Source: Candidatus Stahliibacteriota bacterium (GTDB taxonomy: Bacteria > Hydrothermota > Tepidihabitantia > SM23-42). From it: a stretch of 6,310 bases of DNA. A model generated the notes under the pieces. It worked only from the letters and a program-made list of their open reading frames with translations, searched no databases and was not told where the DNA came from. This document shows positions 1-5,649 of the stretch, in pieces (position 1 is the first letter of the stretch; each line of letters opens with the position of its first letter). Location: assembly GCA_030613445.1 (NCBI GenBank), contig JAUWLY010000178.1, forward strand, positions 1 to 6,310, written 5' to 3'. The translations under genes and the position numbers were made by a program.

Positions 1-20
1 ATTTTCAAATAAAATAACTG

Positions 21-779
21 ATGAGAAGGATTGCCATCTGCAACCAGAAAGGCGGTGTTGGCAAGACCGCTACTGCAGTCAATCTGTCCGTTGGTTTGTC
101 CCTTGCAGAAAAACAAGTATTGCTTGTTGATATTGATCCCCAGTCAAATGCAACAAGTGGTTTGGGTGTTGATTATAGATCTCTGGAAATATCAGTTTAC
201 GACTGCCTTTTTGAACCAACCCTACTCGAACAAGCAATAATCAAGACAAGATGGCCACGTCTTTCACTACTACCTTCAACCCCTGATTTGGCTGGAGCAG
301 AGATCGAACTCGTTGAACAAGAGAACCGCGAAGCATATTTGAGAAAACTGCTATCCGTTCTATCTGATGAGTATGAATTTATAATCATCGACTGCCCGCC
401 ATCTTTAGGGATTTTGACGATAAATGGGCTGGTCGCCAGTAGTAGCGTTATCATTCCAATCCAGTGCGAATATTATGCTTTGGAAGGGTTGGAAAAATTA
501 CTGAAAACACTGAAAGCAATTAAGAATGGATTGAATGATAATCTTGTCATTGAAGGTATTCTGCTGACGATGTTTGACGCTCGGTTGAACCTTGCCAAGG
601 ATATTGTCGATGAGATCCAGAAGCGTTTTCCAAAGGCGGTATTTAAAACTGTCATACCGCGGTCAGTGCGTGTTGCTGAAGCACCATCCTATGGCAAATC
701 AGTCATCCATTACGAGATTTCTTCAACCGGGGCTCAGGCGTACTTAAATCTTACTAGAGAGTTGCTGAATCATGCGTAA
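21..779 (+). CDS. parA: ParA/Soj chromosome-partitioning ATPase
   Basis: A cytosolic deviant-Walker ATPase that binds DNA non-specifically as an ATP dimer and moves or regulates ParB-parS complexes. The 252-residue length is normal for chromosomal Soj. Seen in the protein: deviant Walker A KGGVGKT at residues 10-16, with the ParA signature lysine K10 and P-loop lysine K15; Walker A' VDIDPQSN at 36-43, where D39 aligns with the hydrolysis Asp of Thermus Soj; Walker B IIIDCPPS at 121-128; and the C-terminal block RVAEAPSYGKSV at 217-228. Residue 17 after KGGVGKT is Ala where Thr or Ser is usual. The start at 21 puts the signature at the normal distance. No Shine-Dalgarno is visible in the 20 bases before it. 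A TAA at 15-17 could end an upstream gene, so coupling is possible. The last codons overlap the next small ORF by 8 bases. Confidence 0.96.
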   Translation: MRRIAICNQKGGVGKTATAVNLSVGLSLAEKQVLLVDIDPQSNATSGLGVDYRSLEISVYDCLFEPTLLEQAIIKTRWPRLSLLPSTPDLAGAEIELVEQENREAYLRKLLSVLSDEYEFIIIDCPPSLGILTINGLVASSSVIIPIQCEYYALEGLEKLLKTLKAIKNGLNDNLVIEGILLTMFDARLNLAKDIVDEIQKRFPKAVFKTVIPRSVRVAEAPSYGKSVIHYEISSTGAQAYLNLTRELLNHA

Positions 780-940
780 ACATCAATTCAATACATATGT
801 AGTTACCCGATTTACCCACGCCCCTCAAAGAGGAGCGGGCTTTATCCGGAGGATGCTCAATGAACCTGTCCTGAATGTAATTGAAGGATTGAGCGACTAC
901 AGTGTTAGATTTCATAAACATGGTTTCAATCATGCGTAAA
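768..940 (+). repeat. 13-bp direct repeat bounding a 160-bp insert at the parA-parB junction
   Basis: The 13-mer AATCATGCGTAAA occurs at 768-780, across the parA stop, and at 928-940, across the parB start, with a 160-base period. The flanking bases differ (TTGCTG before the first copy, GGTTTC before the second), and 780-939 does not resemble the preceding 160 bases, so this is not a simple tandem duplication. Collapsing the unit would give an 8-base parA/parB overlap, ATGCGTAA. The interior has folding potential: TTCAATACAT at 787-796 with ATGTAATTGAA at 875-885 (one bulge), GCTCAAT 855-861 with ATTGAGC 888-894, and CCTC-AAA-GAGG at 823-833. No convincing terminal inverted repeats of an insertion sequence were found. 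The repeat is observed directly; its origin as an insertion is inference. Confidence 0.8.
772..939 (+). CDS. hypothetical 55-residue ORF between parA and parB
   Basis: I do not recognise this protein. It begins with MRKHQFNTYVV, has a basic middle (PQRGAGFIRRML at about 18-29) and ends HKHGFNHA. It is rich in Arg and His and has no membrane segment or signal peptide. Its ATG (772) lies inside the parA stop region and its TAA (937-939) lies inside the parB start, so it overlaps each neighbour by the same 8 bases, ATGCGTAA. This follows from the 13-bp duplication: the first residues MRK equal the start of ParB and the last three, NHA, equal the end of ParA. Upstream there is only a weak purine run (AGAGAG near 756-761), the same one parB would have used before the insert. 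Staying open for 55 codons is mildly unlikely by chance. It may be a real small gene or only a coupling relay keeping ribosomes moving from parA to parB. Confidence 0.45.
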   Translation: MRKHQFNTYVVTRFTHAPQRGAGFIRRMLNEPVLNVIEGLSDYSVRFHKHGFNHA

Positions 941-1783
941 AGAGCATTGGGTAAAGGACTTGAGGCATTGATCCCGACAGAAGCTGACCAGGCACTTCAA
1001 GAGGGGTATCGTATGATACCCGTAGAGGCTGTAAAACCGAATCCTCATCAACCGCGCGCCAAGATAGAAGAGTCAGACATTAAGGATTTAATCGCTTCAA
1101 TCAAGGAAAAGGGTATTATCGAACCGCTGATCGTTAAGCGATCCGGCAAGAACTTCATACTTGCAGCTGGTGAGAGAAGGCTCCGAGCTGCTCAATTTGC
1201 CGGTTTAAAAGAGGTGCCAGTTGTTATAAGAGATCTGACTGATCAGGAACTGCTAGAAATAGGGCTTATTGAAAATCTCCATCGTAAAGATTTGAATCCT
1301 ATTGAAGAAGCATTAGCTTATGAGGACTTACACACCAAGTTTGATTTGACACATGATCGGATTGCTCAATTGGTTGGCAAGGAGCGTTCAACGATAACCA
1401 ATGCATTGAGATTATTGAACTTACCGGATAAGGTCAAGCGTTTCTTAAGAAATGGTAGGCTTAATCAAGGACACGCCCGGGCATTACTCGTTCTTGAAGA
1501 TGAATTGAAGATGATGCAGATTGCCGAGCGCATCGTTGAAGAACAGCTTTCAGTCCGCGCTGCTGAGGTCTTGATCAAACGCTTGCAGCGAAGACCAAGG
1601 ATTGTACCTGGTTCTGAAAAAGAACCTAATTTGCTGATCCTTGAAGATGAATTGTCAAGACTACTCCAAACCAAAGTGACCATAGAATGGAAAAGGAATA
1701 GAGGGACGATTACTATTCACTATTACAGTCTCGAAGATTTCACACGGATCCATGATATTTTGAAAAAAGGTAAGAAGGATTGA
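932..1783 (+). CDS. parB: ParB/Spo0J chromosome-partitioning protein
   Basis: A DNA-binding CTPase that loads at parS sites, slides as a clamp and stimulates ParA. From the ATG at 932 it has 284 residues. Motifs: N-terminal RALGKGLEALIP (3-14), the family's usual ParA-contact opening; CTP-binding box GERRLRAA at 80-87; second box ENLHRKDLNP at 114-123; a helix-turn-helix around 138-162 (HDRIAQLVGKERSTITNALR); and a C-terminal dimerisation region from about 233. The frame is open back to a GTG at 902, with another ATG at 920. The 932 start is preferred because homologues begin just before the KRALGKGL motif and the ATG sits in the repeated ATGCGTAA overlap. No Shine-Dalgarno precedes any of the three, so translation may depend on coupling to the small ORF that ends at 939. 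No canonical parS (TGTTTCACGTGAAACA) was seen in the window. Confidence 0.95.
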   Translation: MRKRALGKGLEALIPTEADQALQEGYRMIPVEAVKPNPHQPRAKIEESDIKDLIASIKEKGIIEPLIVKRSGKNFILAAGERRLRAAQFAGLKEVPVVIRDLTDQELLEIGLIENLHRKDLNPIEEALAYEDLHTKFDLTHDRIAQLVGKERSTITNALRLLNLPDKVKRFLRNGRLNQGHARALLVLEDELKMMQIAERIVEEQLSVRAAEVLIKRLQRRPRIVPGSEKEPNLLILEDELSRLLQTKVTIEWKRNRGTITIHYYSLEDFTRIHDILKKGKKD

Positions 1784-1935
1784 GAAGGCATAATGATCAG
1801 GTTATCAGGGGAATAGGATACTAGGTAGTGGATATCAGGAATTATCCGTGTCGACCCTGTTAAATATGACTTCGTTGATAATGGTAAAACAGAGATAATA
1901 CTAACGAATATTATTTACGGAGCATTGCAGTGAAA

Positions 1936-1964
1936 TTGACATTATTTAGCCGGGTCAATATCAG
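1936..1964 (+). promoter_or_regulatory. probable promoter for dapAB
   Basis: A perfect -35 TTGACA (1936-1941) is followed after 17 bases by TATCAG (1959-1964), a 4 of 6 match to TATAAT. Transcription would start near 1971, giving a leader of about 37 bases before dapA. The -35 is embedded in an inverted repeat, ATTGAC (1935-1940) and GTCAAT (1954-1959), which spans the spacer and could be an operator. The rest of the 1784-1935 gap shows no terminator and no convincing gene. It does hold a 10-base near-repeat, GGTTATCAGG (1800-1809) and GGATATCAGG (1830-1839). Confidence 0.5.
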
Positions 1965-1996
1965 TGTTATTCAGTGTATTCAGCCGCGGGCTGAAT
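1961..1996 (+). promoter_or_regulatory. tandem repeat and hairpin abutting the dapA ribosome-binding site
   Basis: A 10-base unit is repeated: TCAGTGTTAT (1961-1970) and TCAGTGTATT (1971-1980), followed by a third CAG. It runs into a perfect inverted repeat, ATTCAGCC (1978-1985), loop GCG, GGCTGAAT (1989-1996). The Shine-Dalgarno AGGAGG starts at the very next base (1997-2002), five bases before the ATG. A second ATTCAG at 1969-1974 could pair with the 3' arm instead. This placement suits a repressor site or an RNA structure affecting ribosome access. It does not resemble a lysine riboswitch, which is much larger. Confidence 0.45.
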
Positions 1997-2007
1997 AGGA
2001 GGTAGGT

Positions 2008-2889
2008 ATGTATAGAGGTTCTTATGTGGCTATTATTACGCCCTTTAAAGACAATAATTTGGATGAGAAAGGGCTGGTTCAGAATATTAAGTTCTTGATA
2101 GAAAATGGTTCGAGCGGCATTATTGCCTGTGCGACTACTGGAGAATGCCCGAGTCTAACTGATGAGGAATATGAGCGCGTTGTCAGAATATCGGTTGAAG
2201 AAACAAAAGGCAAGGTACCAGTTATTGCTGGTGCTGGGACAAACTCTACGATAAAAACAATAAAATTGGTCCAACAGGCTGAGCAATTCGGTGCTCAAGG
2301 AGCTCTGGTCGTTACGCCTTATTATAATAAACCCACGCAAGAAGGCTTGTACAGGCATTACCGTGAAGTCATTGAGGCGACTAGCGTCCCAATAATTGTC
2401 TACAATGTACCGAGCAGGACTGGTTGTAATATCCTGCCCAAGACCGTTGCCAGGTTGTATCACGATTGCGAAAATATCGTTGGTTTGAAAGCAGCCAGTG
2501 GCAACTTAGATCAGGTTTCTGAGGTCCAGCGATTATGTGGTGATGAATTCGATATATTGTCAGGTGATGATTCCCTGACTTTTCCCATGCTGGCAATTGG
2601 CGCCAAGGGTGTAATATCGGTAGTTGCTAATATTCTACCTGATAAGGTCGCTATGTTGTGTAAGTCATTTCTTGCTGGTGATCTGGCGCAAGCGAGGAAA
2701 ATACATCTGGATATTTTCCCGGTTATCAAGGCTATCATGTCTATTGAAACTAACCCTATCCCACTCAAGAAGGCAATGAATCTATTGGGTATGCCGAGTG
2801 GGAAACCGCGCCTACCATTAGTTGAAATGGCTGAAGAAAACGTACCCATTCTGAAGAAGGTTTTGATAGATTATGGAATAGAATTATGA
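2008..2889 (+). CDS. dapA: 4-hydroxy-tetrahydrodipicolinate synthase DapA
   Basis: A cytosolic class I aldolase that condenses pyruvate with aspartate-4-semialdehyde, the first committed step of diaminopimelate/lysine synthesis. The 293 residues form a TIM barrel of normal length. Active-site residues line up with E. coli DapA: T43 and T44 in ATTGECPS (42-49), Y106 in VTPYYNKP, Y132 in VYNVPSRTG with R137 following, and Schiff-base lysine K161 in GLKAASGN (159-166). The residue after K161 is Ala where many family members have Glu or Asp. Together with the next gene, the conserved residues favour true DapA over the related NanA or KDG aldolases. The start has a strong AGGAGG five bases upstream. 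The stop overlaps the dapB ATG by four bases (ATGA), so the two are one operon and probably translationally coupled. Confidence 0.97.
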   Translation: MYRGSYVAIITPFKDNNLDEKGLVQNIKFLIENGSSGIIACATTGECPSLTDEEYERVVRISVEETKGKVPVIAGAGTNSTIKTIKLVQQAEQFGAQGALVVTPYYNKPTQEGLYRHYREVIEATSVPIIVYNVPSRTGCNILPKTVARLYHDCENIVGLKAASGNLDQVSEVQRLCGDEFDILSGDDSLTFPMLAIGAKGVISVVANILPDKVAMLCKSFLAGDLAQARKIHLDIFPVIKAIMSIETNPIPLKKAMNLLGMPSGKPRLPLVEMAEENVPILKKVLIDYGIEL

Positions 2890-3659
2890 TAAAGATAGTT
2901 GTCTGTGGCGCGGCCGGTCGGATGGGGCAGGAAATACTAAGTGCTGTTGAGGAATCGAGCGACATCCGAGTGATCGCTGGTATTGAGGCAAGTGGTCATG
3001 AGTCAGTCGGCAAGGTTTTCAAAGAAACCAAGATTATGGATAACCTAGAGCCAGTAATCGAGGACGCCGACTGTGTTGTTGATTTCACAGACCACGAAGC
3101 AGCAATGGTGAATTTGAAAAAGGTCGAGGCTCACAAGAAACCTTTTGTAACCGGCACAACCGGTTTTTCCGAAAAAGAATTAGCTGATATCAAAATATTG
3201 GCCAAGAATCTCCCGGTTTTTCTTGCTCCCAATATGTCAGTTGGAGTTAATTGCCTGTACAGCTTGATTAAGTCTTCAGCTAATGTGCTACGAAACTACG
3301 ATATAGAAATTATTGAAACACATCACCGATCCAAGAAAGATGCGCCGTCAGGTACTGCAAAGGCGATAGCAAAGATCATCAAAGATGCCAAGCCAGATAC
3401 TACCTTTATCTATGGTCGACAAGGATTGGTCAAGGGGAAGGATAAGAACGAGGTTTGTATAAATTCAATACGCGGTGGTGATATTGTCGGTGAACACAGA
3501 GTCTTATTCCTTGGTCAGGGAGAATTCATCGAATTGCGTCACTATGCGACATCCAGGCGCTGCTTTGCTGCTGGCACGCTTGAAGCGGTAAGATTCATAG
3601 TAGGTAAAGCCCCAGGTTTGTACACTATGAAAGATCTATTAACTCAGTACTTTGATTGA
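2886..3659 (+). CDS. dapB: 4-hydroxy-tetrahydrodipicolinate reductase DapB
   Basis: This enzyme reduces the DapA product to tetrahydrodipicolinate in the cytosol using NAD(P)H. The 257 residues are slightly fewer than the E. coli enzyme. The Rossmann motif GAAGRMG is at 8-14 and GTTGFS at 90-95. The signature ETHHRSKKDAPSGTA (144-158) supplies H146, H147 and K150, equivalent to E. coli H159, H160 and K163. The C-terminal block RHYATSRRCFAAGTLEA is intact. After the second strand the sequence reads GIEAS, with acidic E34 but Ala at the place of E. coli R39, which binds the NADPH phosphate; a preference for NADH is therefore inferred. The start overlaps the dapA stop, and no separate promoter is seen. 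A probable terminator begins at the stop codon. Confidence 0.97.
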   Translation: MIKIVVCGAAGRMGQEILSAVEESSDIRVIAGIEASGHESVGKVFKETKIMDNLEPVIEDADCVVDFTDHEAAMVNLKKVEAHKKPFVTGTTGFSEKELADIKILAKNLPVFLAPNMSVGVNCLYSLIKSSANVLRNYDIEIIETHHRSKKDAPSGTAKAIAKIIKDAKPDTTFIYGRQGLVKGKDKNEVCINSIRGGDIVGEHRVLFLGQGEFIELRHYATSRRCFAAGTLEAVRFIVGKAPGLYTMKDLLTQYFD

Positions 3660-3682
3660 TAAAATCTCTGATTTTTCATCAA
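3656..3682 (+). terminator. AT-rich terminator candidate after dapB
   Basis: TTGAT (3656-3660) pairs with ATCAA (3678-3682), and AAAATC (3661-3666) pairs with GATTTT (3670-3675). The loop is TCT and there is a two-base bulge at 3676-3677. GTTTTGG follows. The stem has about 11 pairs but is poor in G-C and the T-run is short, so termination may be weak. Confidence 0.4.
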
Positions 3683-3711
3683 GTTTTGGATAATTGCAAC
3701 AAAATTCTGGG

Positions 3712-3739
3712 TTGACTCTGATAATAGAATCTGTATAAT
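3712..3739 (+). promoter_or_regulatory. strong sigma70-type promoter for the glycosyltransferase unit
   Basis: TTGACT (3712-3717, 5 of 6) and a perfect TATAAT (3734-3739) are separated by 16 bases. The expected start point is about 3745-3747, immediately before the ATG at 3748, and no Shine-Dalgarno lies in between. The transcript should be leaderless or nearly so. Confidence 0.7.
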
Positions 3740-3747
3740 ATGCATCT

Positions 3748-4632
3748 ATGAAGATCTCAGTTATCGTGCCAGCCTATAATGAAGCGGTGAACATCCCCTT
3801 TTTAGTCGAAGAATTCGATAAATTTATCAAAAAACAGAAGAATTATGAAGTTATACTTGTTGACGACGGTTCTGAGGATGGCACATCTGAAATAGCGAAA
3901 GAACATAAGAGGTCCTATCTCAAGGTAATCAGACACCAAAGAAATTTAGGGAAAACAGAGGCGATTATTTCTGGAGCAAAGGCAGCGAAAGGTGATATCC
4001 TTGTGATTTTTGATGCCGATTTGCAATTTGATCCTAATGATATCCCTAAGTTGGTTAACCTTATTAAAAACGGCGCAGATGTGGCAACCGGGTGGAAGCA
4101 AGGTTATTATGAAAAGAAATTTGTATCCAGTGTTTACAATTTCTGGGCGCGCCGTCTTTTTCGCCTCAGAATTCATGATATGAATTCAATAAAAGCACTT
4201 AGAAAAGGAGTACTCGATGTGATCCCGCTGCGCAAAGACTGGCATCGGTACATTGTTCCTTTGGCAAAAGAGGAGGGTTTCAAGATTGCCGAAGTTCGAG
4301 TTACGCTCAGGCCCAGAAAATATGGAACTCCTAAGTACCAACACAAATCACGAATATTGATCGGCTTCTTTGATCTGTTGGCAGTGAAGTTCCAGTTGAC
4401 ATTCAATAAGAAACCACTGCTTTATTTTGGCTCGATCGGTTTGTTTTCAATAGCCCTCGGGGTTCTGGTCGGCATCATTACCATCATCCTTAGGCTTTTC
4501 AGCCATGGGTATCGACCTTTACTGTATCTGGCCGGCCTACTTGTTGTTATAGGTATTTTATTCTTTTCCCTCGCCCTTATTGGTGAATCCATTAGGGCGA
4601 TTCTTGATCGACTTGAAAAAAGAGAACCGTAA
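3748..4632 (+). CDS. family 2 glycosyltransferase, polyprenyl-phosphate type, membrane anchored
   Basis: Likely transfers a sugar from a nucleotide donor to a polyprenyl phosphate on the cytosolic face of the membrane, as DPM1, GtrB and ArnC relatives do. The 294 residues comprise a GT-A domain (1 to about 210) with VIVPAYNE (5-12), VDDGSEDGT (38-46), the metal-binding DAD at 89-91 in FDADLQFDP, an acceptor-loop-like HDMNS (143-147), and RPRKYGTPKY (188-197) near the end of the catalytic domain. Two hydrophobic segments follow at about 224-249 and 257-281, matching the GtrB/ArnC two-helix anchor. The sugar cannot be read from the sequence. The ATG at 3748 has no Shine-Dalgarno, but fits the leaderless promoter and puts the VIVPAYNE strand at the usual distance. 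The 3' end overlaps the next gene. Confidence 0.88.
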   Translation: MKISVIVPAYNEAVNIPFLVEEFDKFIKKQKNYEVILVDDGSEDGTSEIAKEHKRSYLKVIRHQRNLGKTEAIISGAKAAKGDILVIFDADLQFDPNDIPKLVNLIKNGADVATGWKQGYYEKKFVSSVYNFWARRLFRLRIHDMNSIKALRKGVLDVIPLRKDWHRYIVPLAKEEGFKIAEVRVTLRPRKYGTPKYQHKSRILIGFFDLLAVKFQLTFNKKPLLYFGSIGLFSIALGVLVGIITIILRLFSHGYRPLLYLAGLLVVIGILFFSLALIGESIRAILDRLEKREP

Positions 4633-5560
4633 GAGAATCTGGACAATACTGAGAATTTCCATCGGTATTGGTCTTATGACTCTTCTCATCTGGCGTCTGG
4701 ATTTAGGCAAAATACTGGCTAATATCCGATCCATAGAGCTCCACTACCTTTTATATGCATTTATCCCTTATTTTCTTTTCATCATCGTGTCTGCGTGGCG
4801 ATGGCAGGTGCTTCTTAACTATAAGAGATTTAACATTCCATTTGGTCGAACTCTTGGGATATATTTCATTGCGACATTTTTCAACAATTTTCTTCCGACC
4901 ACAATAGGCGGTGATGTCATGAGGGTCTTGTATTCAATGAAGCAACGCCGCGCCGACGCCTTGGCTACGGTTCTGGTCGATAGAATTCTTGGGTTTGTGG
5001 GATTATTCGTATTTGCTTTTTTTGCTGTATTATACCTCTTCATCATTAAAGATCAGAGCGAGTTCCTTCCGTTTATTATCATCGGCCTGGTCAGTATTGT
5101 CCTGATTACTTATTTATTTTTTTCCGAACGTGCGTACAACAGGCTTTCTCCAATAGTCCAGAAGGTCAAAATTCTAAAGCTTGGCGAGCGATTGAATCGT
5201 TTGCACGAAGCAGCTACGGATTTCAGCGGAGCCTGGTCAACGATTATTGTGTGCATAGCGTATTCCGTAGTAATCCAGGCGTTGCTGGCAATCGGTCCCT
5301 TTCTTGTTATGCTGGGTATGTCTACGAGTAAAGTGACTGTGTTGCCGTTTTTTATTTATGTACCGATCATCAATGTAGTGTCGATGATCCCGATCTCTTT
5401 TAATGCGCTTGGAGTTAGGGAATATTTCTACGTACTGCTTTTCGCACGGGTTGGTTTTGTAGCCGAAACAGCGGTGGCTATTTCTTTGGTTTCGTTTTTC
5501 CTGTACTTTGTGCTTTCGCTTGTGGGCGGAGTATTTTTCATATTTTTCAAAAAGCAATAG
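4580..5560 (+). CDS. flippase-like integral membrane protein (UPF0104 / LPG-synthase membrane domain family)
   Basis: A polytopic membrane protein with about 7-8 hydrophobic segments (approximately 21-39, 56-76, 92-108, 136-157, 162-181, 219-245, 254-272, 297-323). Family hallmarks are GGDVMR (110-115) followed by VDRILG (133-138), and NALGVRE (275-281). The family (AglD2/YbhN-like) includes the membrane half of lysylphosphatidylglycerol synthases and proteins suggested to move lipid-linked sugars; no aminoacyl-transferase domain is present here. Next to a polyprenyl-phosphate glycosyltransferase, a role in handling its lipid-linked product is inferred. The start is uncertain. GTG 4580 overlaps the preceding gene by 53 bases. 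TTG 4601 (AGGG seven bases upstream) or TTG 4610 (giving MKKENRK, typical of the family's short basic N-terminus) would overlap by 32 or 23. The gene is probably cotranscribed with the glycosyltransferase. Confidence 0.85.
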   Translation: MVNPLGRFLIDLKKENRKRIWTILRISIGIGLMTLLIWRLDLGKILANIRSIELHYLLYAFIPYFLFIIVSAWRWQVLLNYKRFNIPFGRTLGIYFIATFFNNFLPTTIGGDVMRVLYSMKQRRADALATVLVDRILGFVGLFVFAFFAVLYLFIIKDQSEFLPFIIIGLVSIVLITYLFFSERAYNRLSPIVQKVKILKLGERLNRLHEAATDFSGAWSTIIVCIAYSVVIQALLAIGPFLVMLGMSTSKVTVLPFFIYVPIINVVSMIPISFNALGVREYFYVLLFARVGFVAETAVAISLVSFFLYFVLSLVGGVFFIFFKKQ

Positions 5561-5569
5561 TTTGCTGTT

Positions 5570-5610
5570 TAGGTGTTTACCCCGTTTAGATAGTAAACAT
5601 CTAACGGGGT
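5570..5610 (+). terminator. hairpin terminator with a competing alternative hairpin
   Basis: The main stem pairs 5579-5591 (ACCCCGTTTAGAT) with 5599-5610 (ATCTAACGGGGT): 12 pairs, one bulged T, seven-base loop. It is followed by TTTAGGAATTT, a weak T-run. A second stem, mutually exclusive with it, pairs TAGGTGTTTAC (5570-5580) with GTAAACATCTA (5593-5603): 11 pairs including one G-U. It lies just after the flippase-like gene and upstream of ugd, so it may terminate the first unit or act as an attenuator for the second. Confidence 0.65.
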
Positions 5611-5649
5611 TTAGGAATTTAGGCATTTATCTTGTAAGGAGGTTAAGCA

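Noticed and set aside
1..17. Possible 3' end of an upstream gene ending TAA at 15-17
   Set aside because: Only five codons are available, so neither frame nor identity can be supported.
842..850. TTATCCGGA resembling a DnaA box
   Set aside because: Two mismatches to TTATCCACA at conserved positions and no cluster of boxes; no origin is supported here.
860..874. GGAGG (848-852) well placed before ATG 860
   Set aside because: The frame stops after four codons (MNLS), so it is not a supportable gene.
904..910. GTTAGAT matching the integron attC GTTRRRY core
   Set aside because: No partner RYYYAAC box at a suitable distance and no integrase context.
889..918. TTGAGC ... CATAAA as an internal parB promoter
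   Set aside because: Both hexamers are weak (4 of 6 at best) and the spacer is 18; similar matches are expected by chance in AT-rich sequence.
1784..2007. Lysine riboswitch before dapA
   Set aside because: No conserved lysine-riboswitch core motifs or five-helix layout could be found, and the likely promoter leaves only about 37 bases of leader.
5237..5626. 129-codon open frame on the minus strand
   Set aside because: It lies opposite the clearly conserved flippase-like gene and the hairpin; its composition is low-complexity Lys/His/Arg-rich antisense and it has no ribosome-binding site.
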